DNA of 64,000 bases from contig JBBELK010000481.1 in the NCBI GenBank assembly GCA_037783545.1, positions 1,364,001-1,428,000 of the forward strand, written 5' to 3'. This document shows, piece by piece, positions 51,501 through 53,953 of the stretch. The first letter of the stretch is position 1. Each line of letters begins with the position of its first letter. This DNA is from Henricia sp. BOLD:AAB3569 (taxonomy: Eukaryota; Echinodermata; Asteroidea; Spinulosida; Echinasteridae). The translations under genes and the position numbers were made by a program. The notes under the pieces were generated by a model. It worked only from the letters and a program-made list of their open reading frames with translations. It was not told where the DNA came from and did no database searches.

Positions 51501-53953
51501 CTCAACCAATCGTGACAGCCCTTTTATAATGGTACAAACTGGCGCCGTTCAAAAAGTCGAGTTTTCTTGGTTTATTTCATCTAAGCTCAATTAAAATAAA
51601 AATTATATTTGTCAAAAATTGCATCTTTCCTTGATCAAAAGCGTGTGAAAAGATCACATGTTAATCGCTTCACAGAAATGAGAATGAAATCGATGAACGT
51701 TGTCATGTCCCCAGAGCCCCATAGATTTGTGTGGAAATTCCCTGCTTCATCTGTCATCCAATCCCATGATGCCTTGAGAACGTCGATAAGGTTTATTATG
51801 TAAACAGTAGGCCGGTATGTACCTTTAATTGGGGAGGGGGAAGATTGACGAAAATAAGTCCAATTTACCATCACTTCTTTTTTTTAGTGATAATATTGTG
51901 CGGCTTGAGGTTTTCTATGAGCAACTCAATTATGAAACTACAAGAGAAGTGCCAGCATATCAGGTAAGTTCAAATTTGCACGGAGTCTTTGAGATTTCTG
52001 ATAATTTAAGGCAATTATTAATTCTTTCTGGTATTGAAACCAAGGATTCCTCACAAGTGCCCGAGGCACTGTAGCTTGTAAGCCTGAAGAAACCTATGAA
52101 GAGAAGACGATGAAGAATATGCTCAGTTTTAGAGGTGGGAGGAAACCCCTACACAATTTGTATAGGAAAAAACCCACGGAATCAAGCAGGGACTGAGAAC
52201 CCAATCCACATAATGACCCGGACGGGATTCGAACCAGGGCCAAAGACCACTAAGCTACCCTGATTCATCAGTTTTGGTCAAGAGGGTGAGATTTAAAATC
52301 CATACGAAAAAAACCATAAATTCCAGAATTTGCCACTTTCGACTTGGCATCCTCCATTGTCAAGGAAATTGTCTATGTCCGAGATCCCTTTGCACCTCTT
52401 GATGTTGCGCGAAACGATCAAAATGGTTTTCAATAACATTTAGGGTGATCCAGCATTCCTTCAGAATCTGAAATCTGAAATTTTTGTTTAAATCCATTGG
52501 AAAATGACAGTTATTTAAAGGAACACACCGGCTTTGTTGGGCTATTTTGGGCTCGAAATAGACCCATACATTATTCTGAAACGCCTTCGAGAGTAAATTC
52601 GATATATCCTGAAAAGACGCCGTCAGATTTGGCCGTTTTTGAGCACTTTTGAAAAATTCAAGGTCACGTGACTTTTCGGAACCAAATTCTGGTTCCGAAA
52701 AGTCACGTGGTCTTGTGAGTTAGTTGTATTTCCAGCCGTATAAAAGTTTGTTACTGCAGAACTGCACTAAATTCAACTCTGATTTTCCCCCAATATTTAT
52801 AAGTAATTGACAAAAGAGAGACTATTTATACAGGTATGATAACCTGAGCAGGAGAAGAGCGAATCGTTTGTGACAAAGTCTTGAGGCTCGCGCGTAGTTG
52901 CAACGGCTGGTAAAGCGTATTACCCGTCTTTTGACCGTTTTTGTTAATTTTGCACTTCTTTAGTAAATTACGGGATATGTTGATGATCAAAAAAGTATTG
53001 TCAATGCTGCTACATCACTAAATCATGTAAACAGTAGGCCGGTGTGTACCTTTAAGATCAAAAGTGGGATTTTTTTTTTTTGACACGTAGTACAATACAG
53101 GGTGTCCCAGAAAAAAACGAAACCGAGATTTATCGATGTTTAATCATACTTTAATCTCAATCTTGAATAATAAATGACACATATTTGGAAAGCTTAGTTC
53201 CTCATCTTTCATTTGATACCACTCATATGATACATACTTCACGCATGAATGAATAAAGACAATATGAAGCAGGGCTACCAAAACGTCGTTTGCACAACGA
53301 TACCTGAATTTCAGGGGTTTCAACACGCACGTTTTTAATGCACCGTACGTTACCATCTCCGAATCCATTCATGCGAAAAATCGGTCAGGTGTGAAAAAAC
53401 GAATGATTTTAAAAAAACATGGAAATTCAATCTATATTTAAATGCAGGATATCTCTGTCATCCCTGGCTCATTTTTCCTGACTGAGGTATCATACGAAAG
53501 GGCAGGAAATTAACTTTTTAGAAATGTGATTATTTCTTTGAAATTCAGGTATCGTTGTGCAAACGACTTTTTGGTAGCCCTGCTTCATATTGTCTTTATT
53601 CATTCATGCGTAAATTATGTATCATATGATTTGTATCAAATGAAAGATGAGGAACTAAGCTTTCCAAATATGTGTCATTTATTATTCAAGATTGAGATTA
53701 AAGTATGATTAAACATCGATAAATCTCGGTCTCGTTTTTTCTTGGACACCCTGTATATGAAAAGATTATCCTCATGCAACATCATTCTACAAATGACGAC
53801 TCACTTTTTTTTTCTTTTTAGGCAAGCGCCCTCTTTGGCGACATCGGTGGCATTGCCGGTCTTTACATCGGTTGCTCTATCATTACTTTTTGCGAGTTCA
53901 TCATGTTCGGCTTCAAGCTGGTCAAACGCATGACCATAAATAAAATCCATTAA
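1057..53953 (+). CDS. Multi-domain DEG/ENaC sodium channel (LDLa-kringle-SRCR-LDLa-ASC), 3' 20 exons
   Basis: This is the span of a spliced gene; the coding exons are listed separately. Joined, they give 2939 nt in one frame (the end of a split codon, 978 residues, then TAA). Module order: LDLa x3, four-Cys module, kringle, SRCR, furin-site linker, LDLa x3, then the channel (ASC family) core from window exon 11. The channel part shows the family's landmarks: LGHQREDFILQC, LYGNCYTFN, the Cys-rich thumb (CRKTC, CGC, CP..C), SLWPS, and a final helix with GG..GLYIGCS. Members of this family form trimeric amiloride-sensitive cation channels in the plasma membrane, gated by proteases, acid, peptides or force; the stimulus here is unknown. 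The first transmembrane helix and start codon are absent, so the gene is 5'-incomplete in this window. An unsplit AATAAA lies at 53939-53944 inside the last codons; no clear poly(A) signal was seen just after the stop. Confidence 0.93.
1275..1879. repeat. Palindromic MITE family B, copy 1 (with nested family L)
   Basis: Inverted ends AAGGCAGTATACATGATTGG-like with TTA on both sides. The middle holds many cgaagtggtttggggcgaa words in both orientations. A second, small palindrome (1498-1592, CTATGAACATCTAACAATGG and its complement) is inserted in the centre. Confidence 0.85.
1983..2102 (+). CDS. Window exon 2: LDLa module, complete
   Basis: Acceptor ccataatag ends at 1982; donor cg/gtgaga at 2103. 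The exon is 120 nt, phase 1-1. The peptide starts SECDAGKFHCGLGECIPE and carries all six LDLa cysteines (EC, HC, EC, KC, DC, LC), followed by CDTVVDC and a TDEE calcium-site-like stretch. Confidence 0.92.
2395..2720. repeat. Palindromic repeat, about 325 bp
   Basis: The left arm (tctgcgtaaaagggtattaa, ctggctagtattctttttg) returns as its complement near 2620-2700. The centre is a short imperfect repeat of cattccaggcgg. 2103-2394 shows nothing else. Confidence 0.65.
2812..3215. repeat. Palindromic repeat family N, copy 1
   Basis: Ends CCACAGTAATGGGGTACATTT and its complement. The inside (ggagataacttt, acaacataca, cttgtgtacaaat) resembles 47650-47950, a second family member. Confidence 0.65.
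3535..3672. repeat. Palindromic MITE family A, copy 2
   Basis: Full hairpin of about 138 bp with both GCTCGTCAGCAATGCGCGC arms and central CTCCATGC...CTGTGGAG. Confidence 0.9.
3861..3971 (+). CDS. Window exon 3: LDLa module, divergent
   Basis: Acceptor ttttcaccag ends at 3860; donor cg/gtatga at 3972. The exon is 111 nt, phase 1-1. Six cysteines are spaced as in LDLa (NC, MC, GC, LC, NC, NC) with a final ATDEINC. One usual Asp of the calcium site is Asn, so calcium binding may be weakened. Confidence 0.9.
4047..4690. repeat. GAGTCC-rich dispersed repeat (family D) with 21-bp array
   Basis: Starts agggctgtagtcgagtcc. At 4062-4213 it has about seven copies of a 21-bp unit (gagtccgagtccttggtgtcc), open in several frames (e.g. 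DSDTK repeats on the minus strand). It ends with GGACTCGAGTCC palindromes at 4655-4682. A related copy at 48868-49740 lacks the array. Intronic; the open frames are compositional. Confidence 0.85.
4925..4996 (+). tRNA. tRNA-like sequence (Thr-AGT-like), probably SINE head or pseudogene
   Basis: A box tggtcgagtggttaagacg and B box gggttcgtgtccca. The acceptor arm pairs 6 of 7 (agctcgg with ccgagca), the T arm is perfect (gtggg/cccac) and the anticodon loop ccagtat would read AGT. The anticodon stem relies on wobble pairs. It lies inside an intron and runs into repeat-like sequence, so a functional gene is doubtful. Confidence 0.5.
5191..6948. mobile_element. 1758-bp Harbinger-like fold-back element with nested GC-rich element
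   Basis: TAA on both sides (5188-5190, 6949-6951). Inverted ends AGGCCCGTCTACACGA / TCGTGTAGACAGGCCT. Arms of about 300 bp repeat as complements (e.g. caagtttgactgacgattt with its reverse near 6780). The middle (about 5532-6468) is much richer in GC, with many GGCCG/CCGGC words and CAATTA/TAATTGTGACT ends, and looks like a second element. A small hairpin (tgtcacaaaatgcattgcta) is at 6495-6640. No transposase was seen. TWA duplications suggest PIF/Harbinger, by inference. Confidence 0.75.
6952..8640. mobile_element. Fold-back element (ACATCTTCAGTCAA ends) with nested family F
   Basis: GGGACATCTTCAGTCAAATG at 6952 is matched by its complement ending near 8640. An inner pair (cataatgaggaatgtccccc at about 7226; its complement at about 7838) confirms the fold. 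A family F MITE (7351-7594) sits in the left half. No transposase reading frame was found. Confidence 0.7.
7351..7594. repeat. Palindromic MITE family F, copy 1
   Basis: CCAGGGGCCAATTTCAT and its complement flank two arms with GCTTTATAAAATGG. Other copies are at 11286-11493, 23286-23522 and 24676-24890. Confidence 0.88.
8704..9218. repeat. Inverted-end repeat (AGGGTAATTCCCA ends)
   Basis: AGGTAATTCCCA(C)AATTAGGG-type ends at both sides; inner parts carry ggggtcc..ttggtgtcc like the palindrome at 27761-28007. No coding signal. Confidence 0.6.
9465..9745. repeat. Hairpin repeat with poly(C) and poly(G) arms
   Basis: A 31-C run (9501-9531) and a 20-G run (9705-9724) sit in opposite arms of an imperfect palindrome (ends tgataatgcacc / ggtgcataata). 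Between them are cccca..gtgggg pairs. Run lengths in such tracts are easily misassembled. Confidence 0.75.
10055..10205. repeat. Small GC-rich hairpin
   Basis: AAAACCGGATAGGGGCCTGGACGC and its complement form arms of about 60 bp around a short loop; outer words agtgggttt/aaacccact also pair. A related arm occurs at 29310. Confidence 0.75.
10318..11135. repeat. Dispersed repeat (family G) interrupted by a 525-bp MITE
   Basis: Flanks (gaagaaaacaggaaatttgcaa; tggtatcaaaatctcaaaaccc) match 43690-44155. Inside, 10453-10976 is a separate palindromic element with ends GGGGCGGTATTCAATTCA and its complement. 9750-10050 shows no gene. Confidence 0.7.
11286..11493. repeat. Palindromic MITE family F, copy 2
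   Basis: Left end shortened; right end agctttatgaaattggcccc intact. It ends 58 bp before window exon 4. Confidence 0.85.
11552..11674 (+). CDS. Window exon 4: small four-Cys module of unknown type
   Basis: Long T-rich tract and acceptor ending at 11551; strong donor gtaagt at 11675. The exon is 123 nt, phase 1-1, which fits the neighbours exactly. The peptide has cysteines in ALCGG, YHC, ADC and EPCKT. I do not recognise a named domain. A worn LDLa without its acidic end or a small lectin-like knot are possible. Confidence 0.85.
11870..12488. mobile_element. Tc1/mariner-like fold-back MITE
   Basis: TA duplications flank CACTCGACCAAAAAAGTTC and its complement. Arms of about 220 bp (ggcaagcttcactgaacagg; ccaccactcctttgtt-like words) repeat as complements. 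619 bp, no transposase. TA targets are typical of Tc1/mariner; the family is inferred. Confidence 0.75.
12500..15385 (+). other. Intron stretch without recognised gene
   Basis: Mostly AT-rich and apparently low-copy within this window. I see no exon with phase 1-1 borders and no strong palindrome. The word GTAACGTTACTAAC occurs three times (13938, 14131, 14259). A truncated coding signal cannot be excluded, but none is supported. Confidence 0.5.
15388..16443. mobile_element. hAT-like non-autonomous element (TTCGGTTCGG ends)
   Basis: Left part agtgctgtaacgaaat...gttcggttcgg and right part ...cggtccggttcgg...cccgttcggttcg are inverted relative to each other. The start resembles hAT ends by style only; no 8-bp duplication was confirmed. 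Confidence 0.45.
16610..16954 (+). CDS. Window exon 5: kringle domain
   Basis: Acceptor ttttaaaag ends at 16609; strong donor gtgagt at 16955. The exon is 345 nt, phase 1-1. Kringle landmarks in order: ECY, YRGMLSQDF, DCVPW, NFCRNPGG, TPWCF, then a final pair of cysteines (VLC, ETC). That is six cysteines over about 100 residues, the usual kringle size. Kringles are disulfide modules that bind proteins, lysines or lipids. An N-glycosylation-rich stretch (NGT, NET) lies near the end. A competing acceptor (ttacag) 7 nt downstream would break the frame. Confidence 0.95.
16967..18245. repeat. Cluster of inverted repeats in intron 5
   Basis: GTATAGACCGTATTGAA (about 16969) and ttcgacacggtctatac (about 18225) are opposed ends. 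Inside are two further palindromes: 17634-17809 (TATAGACAGCCGAAGTG ends) and about 17826-18058 (AAGTCCGCCATAGCTGGGGGC and complement). A third pair, gtgcacccaagtaaataggg (17093) and its complement (17562), is also present. The same GACCGTATCGAATAGC ends recur at 39125-39277. Confidence 0.6.
18473..18775 (+). repeat. Minisatellite, GAGTCCCAAGTCAAGTCAAA unit
   Basis: About ten copies of a variable 22- to 33-bp unit (gagtcccaagtc, one to three aagtc, aaactgcc). Length variation comes from the inner AAGTC pentamer. Confidence 0.9.
18881..19020. repeat. Palindromic MITE family A, copy 3
   Basis: TTAAAGGCACAGGCTCGTC... to its complement ending GTGCCTTTAA; 140 bp hairpin. Confidence 0.9.
19472..19613. 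repeat. Palindromic MITE family A, copy 4
   Basis: Same arms as copy 3. It ends 59 bp upstream of the SRCR exon, so the acceptor's upstream intron is MITE sequence. Confidence 0.9.
19673..20014 (+). CDS. Window exon 6: SRCR domain
   Basis: Acceptor cttgttttacag ends at 19672; donor cag/gtaggt at 20015. The exon is 342 nt, phase 1-1. It is a scavenger receptor cysteine-rich domain: LWDRG, GRVEV, GVGTISDRDW, DANVVCRQLGF, LLKDVQCQGNE, LIDC, HSHDVCVAC. The usual first Cys (V-C-D-D) is Ser here, while an extra Cys occurs in STRC, so the disulfide pattern may be shifted. SRCR domains bind proteins and microbial or sulfated ligands. A whole domain in one phase 1-1 exon is typical of this family. 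Confidence 0.95.
20221..20794. mobile_element. MITE family E, copy 1, inserted in R600 with TTA duplication
   Basis: AAGGGCCTGTGACATGC and GGGCCCT ends, with TTA on both sides. Flanks join exactly to R600 (gtaattta / atcaatttgg), which proves the insertion and the 3-bp target. It is an inverted copy of 24973-25553 at high identity. Both carry a 135-codon open frame that begins with TTG, not ATG, and mostly differs by amino-acid changes, so it is probably not coding. Confidence 0.85.
20967..21504. repeat. Fold-back with AGGCCTTTTCACACTAC ends and CCCGGGT words
   Basis: Ends AGGCCTTTTCACACTAC / GTGTCGTGGGAAAAGGCCT. Many TACCCGGG/CCCGGGTAA words occur. An inner piece (21268-21452, ccagcacgat...atcgtgctg) recurs at 39278-39450. 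Confidence 0.65.
21668..21793 (+). CDS. Window exon 7: linker with furin-like cleavage site
   Basis: Acceptor ttccctgcag ends at 21667; donor t/gtaagc at 21794. The exon is 126 nt, phase 1-1. It encodes IRRGKRSAESLEAGEK near its start, then ACPFCK and a polar tail. RGKR/S matches the proprotein convertase rule R-x-K/R-R. The exon is low-complexity and charged, like a flexible linker, and has one CxxC pair. No named domain was recognised. Confidence 0.85.
21924..22697. repeat. Inverted-end repeat (GACTATGTAAG ends)
   Basis: GACTATGTAAGTCTCGCG at 21926 pairs with CGCGAGGTCAACTTACATAGTC near 22697. An inner pair (ccgggcacaa / ttgtgcccgg) agrees. Confidence 0.6.
22807..22883 (+). tRNA. tRNA-like sequence (Thr-TGT-like), probable SINE head
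   Basis: A box tagctcacttaattggtagagc and B box gggttcgaatcccag. Anticodon arm ttggc-catgtat-gccaa is perfect and would read TGT. T arm ctggg/cccag is perfect; the acceptor has one A-G mismatch. A second, damaged copy (27600-27660) shares its flanks (tggcaagcacgag; caattttctcgtgtttct), so this is a repeat family rather than a single tRNA gene. Confidence 0.55.
23286..23522. repeat. Palindromic MITE family F, copy 3
   Basis: Complete: CCAGGGGCCAATTTCATAAA to its complement. 237 bp, with inner GCTTTATAAAAATGGGT arms. Confidence 0.92.
23669..23800 (+). CDS. Window exon 8: LDLa module, complete
   Basis: Acceptor tataaaag ends at 23668 (poor pyrimidine tract); donor gtgagt at 23801. The exon is 132 nt, phase 1-1. 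It is a textbook LDLa: SCPGGWFQCKSGECIRYWKT, then C, and PDCADGSDEW..DC, with six cysteines and a full calcium motif. Confidence 0.93.
23905..24372 (+). repeat. Dispersed repeat family C, copy 1
   Basis: Same order of blocks as 33258-33627. Its last bases (catgtaatctgtttcacag) form the acceptor of window exon 9. Confidence 0.7.
24375..24539 (+). CDS. Window exon 9: LDLa module with insertion
   Basis: Acceptor ctgtttcacag ends at 24374; donor ag/gtaata at 24540. The exon is 165 nt, phase 1-1. It encodes CSPQEFQC, LLKCIHKRFVCDD, NDC, and SDERRC: six LDLa cysteines, with an insertion of about 15 residues between C5 and the final SDE..C. The acceptor lies at the end of a repeat copy (see findings). 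Confidence 0.9.
24676..24890. repeat. Palindromic MITE family F, copy 4
   Basis: Degraded ends (aggccaatttcataaagctg; agctttatgagatta), same inner arms. Confidence 0.8.
24973..25553. mobile_element. MITE family E, copy 2
   Basis: TTTAAAGGGCC ends; high-identity inverted counterpart of 20221-20794. The shared open frame (from TTG at 25065) lacks an ATG start. Confidence 0.85.
25960..26080 (+). repeat. 3' fragment of Leu/Ser-type SINE
   Basis: cttgcgagtgacagtgcaatg, gaggaatccttg, gaataccag, then an (aat)/(aag) tail, as in the full copies at 31410 and 35292. The head is missing. Confidence 0.75.
26404..26997. mobile_element. 594-bp near-perfect palindrome with TTA duplication
   Basis: TTA (26401-26403, 26998-27000) flanks AGCCCGCCGCACACGTGAGG and its complement. 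Almost the whole element is two arms of about 290 bp (cgtttgctgagcaaacgg, aatgtagctggccaat, ggtcacca in both orientations). No coding capacity. Confidence 0.88.
27142..27279 (+). CDS. Window exon 10: LDLa-like module (four-Cys variant)
   Basis: Acceptor attatccag ends at 27141; donor g/gtgagt at 27280. The exon is 138 nt, phase 1-1. PPGYIRC, KFIHEYDMC, NTVVDC and DDKKNC follow the LDLa pattern, but C1 and C3 are absent, as in window exon 1, and the SDE calcium motif is replaced by KDDKK. This is the last symmetric cassette exon before the channel core. Confidence 0.87.
27761..28007. repeat. Palindromic MITE (GGGTCTTTCTATAAATTAGG ends)
   Basis: Ends are perfect complements over at least 25 bp; inner ggtgtcccccgttac/gtaacgggggacacc also pair. 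It ends 31 bp before window exon 11. Confidence 0.88.
28039..28345 (+). CDS. Window exon 11: DEG/ENaC extracellular core, first part
   Basis: Acceptor ctttttgtag ends at 28038; donor ag/gtatta at 28346. The exon is 307 nt, entering in phase 1 and leaving in phase 2. It encodes about 102 residues, ending in LGHQREDFILQCTYEQRPC. This is the conserved finger/palm segment of the ASC family, where a GH..D.F..C motif precedes the next conserved Cys. The earlier FPAVT-C strand that follows the first membrane helix in this family is not seen here or upstream in the window. Confidence 0.93.
28368..28832. repeat. Palindromic MITE family B, copy 2
   Basis: Starts 22 bp after the exon 11 donor. Ends GGTAGTATACATGATTGG / CCAATCATGC..., TTA flanks; joined head to tail with copy 3 through one shared TTA. 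Confidence 0.85.
28836..29306. repeat. Palindromic MITE family B, copy 3
   Basis: AAGGTAGAATACATGATTGG to ccaatcatgtgttctacgtt; central cgccc/gggcg words in both orientations. Confidence 0.85.
29310..30296 (+). other. Intron stretch without recognised gene
   Basis: It holds short repeats of gtgttagtgtta (29445-29545) and a 138-codon minus-strand frame (29533-29949) with no recognisable family. I see no exon. Confidence 0.5.
30297..30797. repeat. Palindromic MITE family B, copy 4
   Basis: Complete ends with TTA flanks; the fullest example of the family, including CATGAGACGAAAATTCAATT. Confidence 0.9.
30866..31085. repeat. 12-bp array GTTAACAGATCT
   Basis: About 18 copies; a CTG-type half (5') and a CTC-type half (3'). 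GTTAAC and AGATCT are each palindromes, so the array can fold on itself. 31086-31405 continues with scattered gttaaca and acaccgtgttaac words. Confidence 0.92.
31410..31772 (+). repeat. tRNA(Leu/Ser-type)-derived SINE, copy 1
   Basis: Head: ggtaccgtggccgagtggtt (A box) and B box ggtacgaatccggctg with ends GGTACC-like. Body: gcactcaaccacacttgctc, gatgtaaagccgttggtcc. The tail is (aat)n. About 85-90% like copy 2 by eye. Confidence 0.85.
32181..32278 (+). CDS. Window exon 12: DEG/ENaC core (YGNCYTFN)
   Basis: Acceptor atttttgaag ends at 32180; donor g/gtaagt at 32279. The exon is 98 nt, phase 2 to 1. It encodes NFTPLQDDLYGNCYTFND, the palm signature of DEG/ENaC channels. The joined frame with exon 11 is uninterrupted. 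Confidence 0.94.
32541..32953. repeat. Inverted-end repeat (CCTGTCCGCATTGGACTT ends)
   Basis: cctgtccgcattggacttttt at 32543 and aagtccaatacggacacgg near 32950 are opposed; the same word recurs inside at 32610 and 32730. It ends about 85 bp before window exon 13. Confidence 0.65.
33038..33201 (+). CDS. Window exon 13: DEG/ENaC core (GLQMTLFLE)
   Basis: Acceptor caacgattag ends at 33037; donor gtaaga at 33202. The exon is 164 nt, phase 1 to 0. It encodes GLQMTLFLEQSEYISIYG and a G-V-R-V...H stretch, then TPGTVTSIGLRY, matching the conserved palm beta-strands after the YG.CYTFN motif. Confidence 0.94.
33258..33627 (+). repeat. Dispersed repeat family C, copy 2
   Basis: Blocks accacatgatt, tgtaaaatggtacctttgtggg and gaaatttctacaaggcagtttatcaacatt match 23905-24372 in the same order; a looser copy is at 44155-44285. 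Confidence 0.75.
33735..34652. repeat. Family L element, long form
   Basis: Ends CTATGAACAACTAACAATGGAA and its complement, as in the small palindromes at 1498-1592 and 55858-55953. A second inner pair (agctagaatccccc / gggggattctagct) suggests another element of about 820 bp inside. A microsatellite-poor, AT-rich interior with no clear gene. Confidence 0.65.
35118..35297. repeat. 15-bp array TAATACGGGGTGCCG
   Basis: Twelve near-identical copies with no spacers. It abuts the SINE head (ggggtaccttggccg), whose first bases resemble the unit. The minus-strand frame (RITAP repeated) is compositional. Confidence 0.93.
35292..35605 (+). repeat. tRNA(Leu/Ser-type)-derived SINE, copy 2
   Basis: ggtaccttggccgagtggtta (A box), gggttcgaatccggctg (B box), end pairing GGTACC/GGTACC, body as in copy 1, (aat)n tail at 35585. 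Confidence 0.88.
36286..37243. mobile_element. GC-rich 958-bp element with TTA duplication (Harbinger-like MITE)
   Basis: TTA at 36283-36285 and 37244-37246. Ends TGCTACGTTTACACCATGTC and its complement run for more than 45 bp (CCCCGGCAGTCCCGGCGCC). Base composition is far richer in GC than the AT-rich intron. Several open frames on both strands are likely a by-product of GC richness; no transposase motif was seen. Confidence 0.82.
37291..41353. mobile_element. 4.06-kb giant fold-back element
   Basis: TTA flanks; ends AAGGGGCTATGTCACC / gtgacaaagcccct. Inner arms of about 600 bp match as complements (37940-38560 with 40735-41240; e.g. gtctcctgaacaccatacta, aatttgcataatatgcaaat, ccatgcaaac). 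The centre (38800-40700) holds other repeats: a GACCGTATCGAATAGC hairpin (39125-39277), the agcacgatatgtggc family, poly(G) and a 23-bp array. It ends 37 bp before window exon 14. Confidence 0.75.
39778..40325 (+). repeat. Poly(G) tract and 23-bp array TACTTTGTGGCAAGTGTGCCAGG
   Basis: A G-run of about 23 bases at 39778-39800, then gggttggg repeats. From 39860 a loose, and from 40140 a tight, array of tttgtggcaagtgtgccagg in at least seven copies. Open frames on both strands are compositional. Confidence 0.85.
41391..41510 (+). CDS. Window exon 14: DEG/ENaC core, palm to thumb
   Basis: Acceptor ttttattcag ends at 41390; donor gtaagt at 41511. The exon is 120 nt, phase 0-0. It encodes PPYGNCNKK and a final Y-D-L-A just before the thumb cysteines, as in ASC proteins (YG.C ... 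Y). Confidence 0.93.
41576..41647 (+). tRNA. tRNA-like sequence (Asn-GTT-like), SINE head copy 1
   Basis: ggcttcatagcttaattggtagggc (A box) and ggtttgaatccc (B box); the anticodon loop atgttaa would read GTT. A second copy at 43553-43624 has a perfect anticodon stem (tctgc/gcaga). Both share a tail (aagttgcttttca, tttcccaaactcatagacat), so this is a SINE family. Confidence 0.6.
41868..42003. repeat. Small palindrome (AACGTATAGTTCATGCAA)
   Basis: Arms ttttaaaaacgtatagttc and complement around a loop with ccacgtgg. 42004-42560 shows nothing else recognisable. Confidence 0.7.
42572..43164 (+). repeat. R600 repeat, near-full copy with CCAAT/TATA-like motifs
   Basis: About 590 bp, found inverted at 50275-50870; its 3' 240 bp are at 1-238. 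Near 42822 it has GGCGATTGGCTGCTATTTAAAGC: a reverse CCAAT box and a TATA-like TATTTAAA about 12 bp apart, followed 25-35 bp later by a possible start region. That is an RNA polymerase II promoter-like order. No LTR ends (TG..CA) were confirmed. Confidence 0.7.
43553..43624 (+). tRNA. tRNA-like sequence (Asn-GTT-like), SINE head copy 2
   Basis: Same structure and tail as 41576-41647; the acceptor arm pairs 6 of 7 (ggcttca/tgcagcc). The T arm is imperfect, so a working tRNA is unlikely. Confidence 0.6.
43690..44155 (+). repeat. Dispersed repeat family G, copy
   Basis: Matches the outer parts of 10318-11135 but lacks the GGGGCGGTATTCAATTC element, so it represents the unfilled site. An inner palindrome (ttgcgtaag/cttacgcaa) lies at about 43840-43965. 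Confidence 0.7.
44434..44539 (+). CDS. Window exon 15: DEG/ENaC thumb, cysteine-rich
   Basis: Acceptor tctctttgcag ends at 44433; donor ag/gtaggc at 44540. The exon is 106 nt, phase 0 to 1. It encodes LCRKTC, QQCGCSD and RCKLMNQT, the conserved disulfide ladder of the thumb domain. Confidence 0.94.
44540..45217 (+). other. Intron 15, no recognised gene
   Basis: Contains gatcgtttaac/ttacgat-type imperfect inverted words (44630-44830). Nothing else supported. Confidence 0.5.
45218..45296 (+). CDS. Window exon 16: DEG/ENaC thumb (CFDSCPEQC)
   Basis: Acceptor gtgagcag ends at 45217; donor aa/gtatgt at 45297. The exon is 79 nt, phase 1 to 2. MCRQLVYF and TCFDSCPEQC match the second half of the thumb cysteine pattern. 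A 10-bp minisatellite starts about 40 bp after the donor. Confidence 0.92.
45330..46700 (+). repeat. 10-bp minisatellite AAGTCCCCGC, about 1.4 kb
   Basis: A tight core at 45535-45830 (aagtccccgc, then aagtctccgc), flanked by looser copies (acaagtcccc, gcaagtcctc) to about 46700. A C-run is at 46187-46204. The unit has no stop in three frames of either strand, so 80-200-codon frames appear; none is a gene. It begins about 35 bp after the exon 16 donor and fills most of the intron. Confidence 0.93.
46765..46822 (+). CDS. Window exon 17: DEG/ENaC SLWPS segment, GC donor
   Basis: Acceptor tctatttcag ends at 46764. The exon is 58 nt, phase 2 to 0, encoding EGYYTRTTSMSLWPSLKFG; Y..S.S..WPS is a family hallmark. 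The donor is g/GCAAGT at 46823. The next GT (46827) would shift the following exon into an early stop, so a GC-AG intron is the only reading that keeps the frame. Confidence 0.9.
47650..47950. repeat. Palindromic repeat family N, copy 2
   Basis: ctctcaaaacaaaagaaatat and its complement, with inner cttaagacagatcta, acaacatacctt and tatgtaaca arms. 46980-47650 and 47950-48611 show no gene. Confidence 0.8.
48612..48679 (+). CDS. Window exon 18: DEG/ENaC, wrist/palm connector
   Basis: Acceptor acttttcag ends at 48611; donor cg/gtgagt at 48680. The exon is 68 nt, phase 0 to 2. It encodes GHLLRNIHSINQKTRQLNN, a basic stretch between WPS and the last palm strand, where sequence varies between family members. 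Confidence 0.88.
48868..49740. repeat. GAGTCC-rich repeat family D, copy 2, split by MITE B
   Basis: 48868-49085 and 49608-49740 together match 4047-4690 without the 21-bp array. The MITE B copy (49089-49604) sits between, with TTA on both sides. Confidence 0.8.
49089..49604. mobile_element. Palindromic MITE family B, copy 5 (nested)
   Basis: Complete ends (GGCAGTATACATGATTGG / CCAATCATGTATACTATC), TTA at both sides, inserted in a family D repeat. Confidence 0.9.
50275..50870 (-). repeat. R600 repeat, inverted near-full copy
   Basis: Opposite-strand match to 42572-43164, including the CCAAT and TATTTAAA-like motifs (around 50600-50620). Confidence 0.8.
51200..51795. mobile_element. Palindromic element (CTTATCGACGTTCTCAA ends)
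   Basis: Arms of about 200 bp (gcatcatgggattggatgac, ggggacatgtcaatgttcatcg, cttgatgaa-type words) return as complements. Inserted in family K copy 1, which continues on both sides. A fragment of the end occurs at 48708-48742. Confidence 0.82.
51888..51963 (+). CDS. Window exon 19: DEG/ENaC last palm strand
   Basis: Acceptor ttttttttag ends at 51887; donor gtaagt at 51964. The exon is 76 nt, phase 2 to 0. It encodes NIVRLEVFYEQLNYETTREV, matching the conserved L.V.Y..L.Y strand before the second membrane helix. Confidence 0.93.
52518..53051. mobile_element. MITE family K, copy 2 (uninterrupted)
   Basis: AAGGAACACACCGGCTTTG / GGCCGGTGTGTACCT ends, TTA flanks, inner hairpin tcacgtgacttttcggaacc. 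Confidence 0.85.
53098..53753. mobile_element. Tc1/mariner-like fold-back MITE
   Basis: TA flanks; CAGGGTGTCCCAGAAAAAAACGA and its complement. Arms of about 210 bp, including two matching 60-codon shadow frames. It ends 68 bp before the last exon. Confidence 0.85.
53822..53953 (+). CDS. Window exon 20: second membrane helix, pore and C-terminus
   Basis: Acceptor ttcttttta/g ends at 53821. The last coding exon is 132 nt, including TAA. It encodes LFGDIGGIAGLYIGCS, then IITFCEFIMFGFKLVKR and a short basic tail of about 12 residues. LFGDIGG...G.Y.G-x-S is the DEG/ENaC second transmembrane helix; GCS sits where family members have the G-x-S selectivity filter. The very short C-terminus lacks any PY-type motif. 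Confidence 0.95.
   Translation, partial: ASALFGDIGGIAGLYIGCSIITFCEFIMFGFKLVKRMTINKIH

Larger units (their letters stand above)
49792..51824. mobile_element. MITE family K, copy 1, with two nested insertions
   Basis: Outer ends AAGGGACATACCGGCTTTG and ...GCCGGTATGTACCT with TTA flanks match the uninterrupted copy at 52518-53051. Two blocks are extra: about 50118-51000 (contains inverted R600) and about 51200-51795 (a palindrome with CTTATCGACGTTCTCAA ends). It ends 63 bp before window exon 19. Confidence 0.8.

Noticed and set aside
53144-53708. Two near-identical 60-74-codon frames in opposite orientation as a gene pair
   Set aside because: They are the two arms of a Tc1/mariner-like fold-back element.
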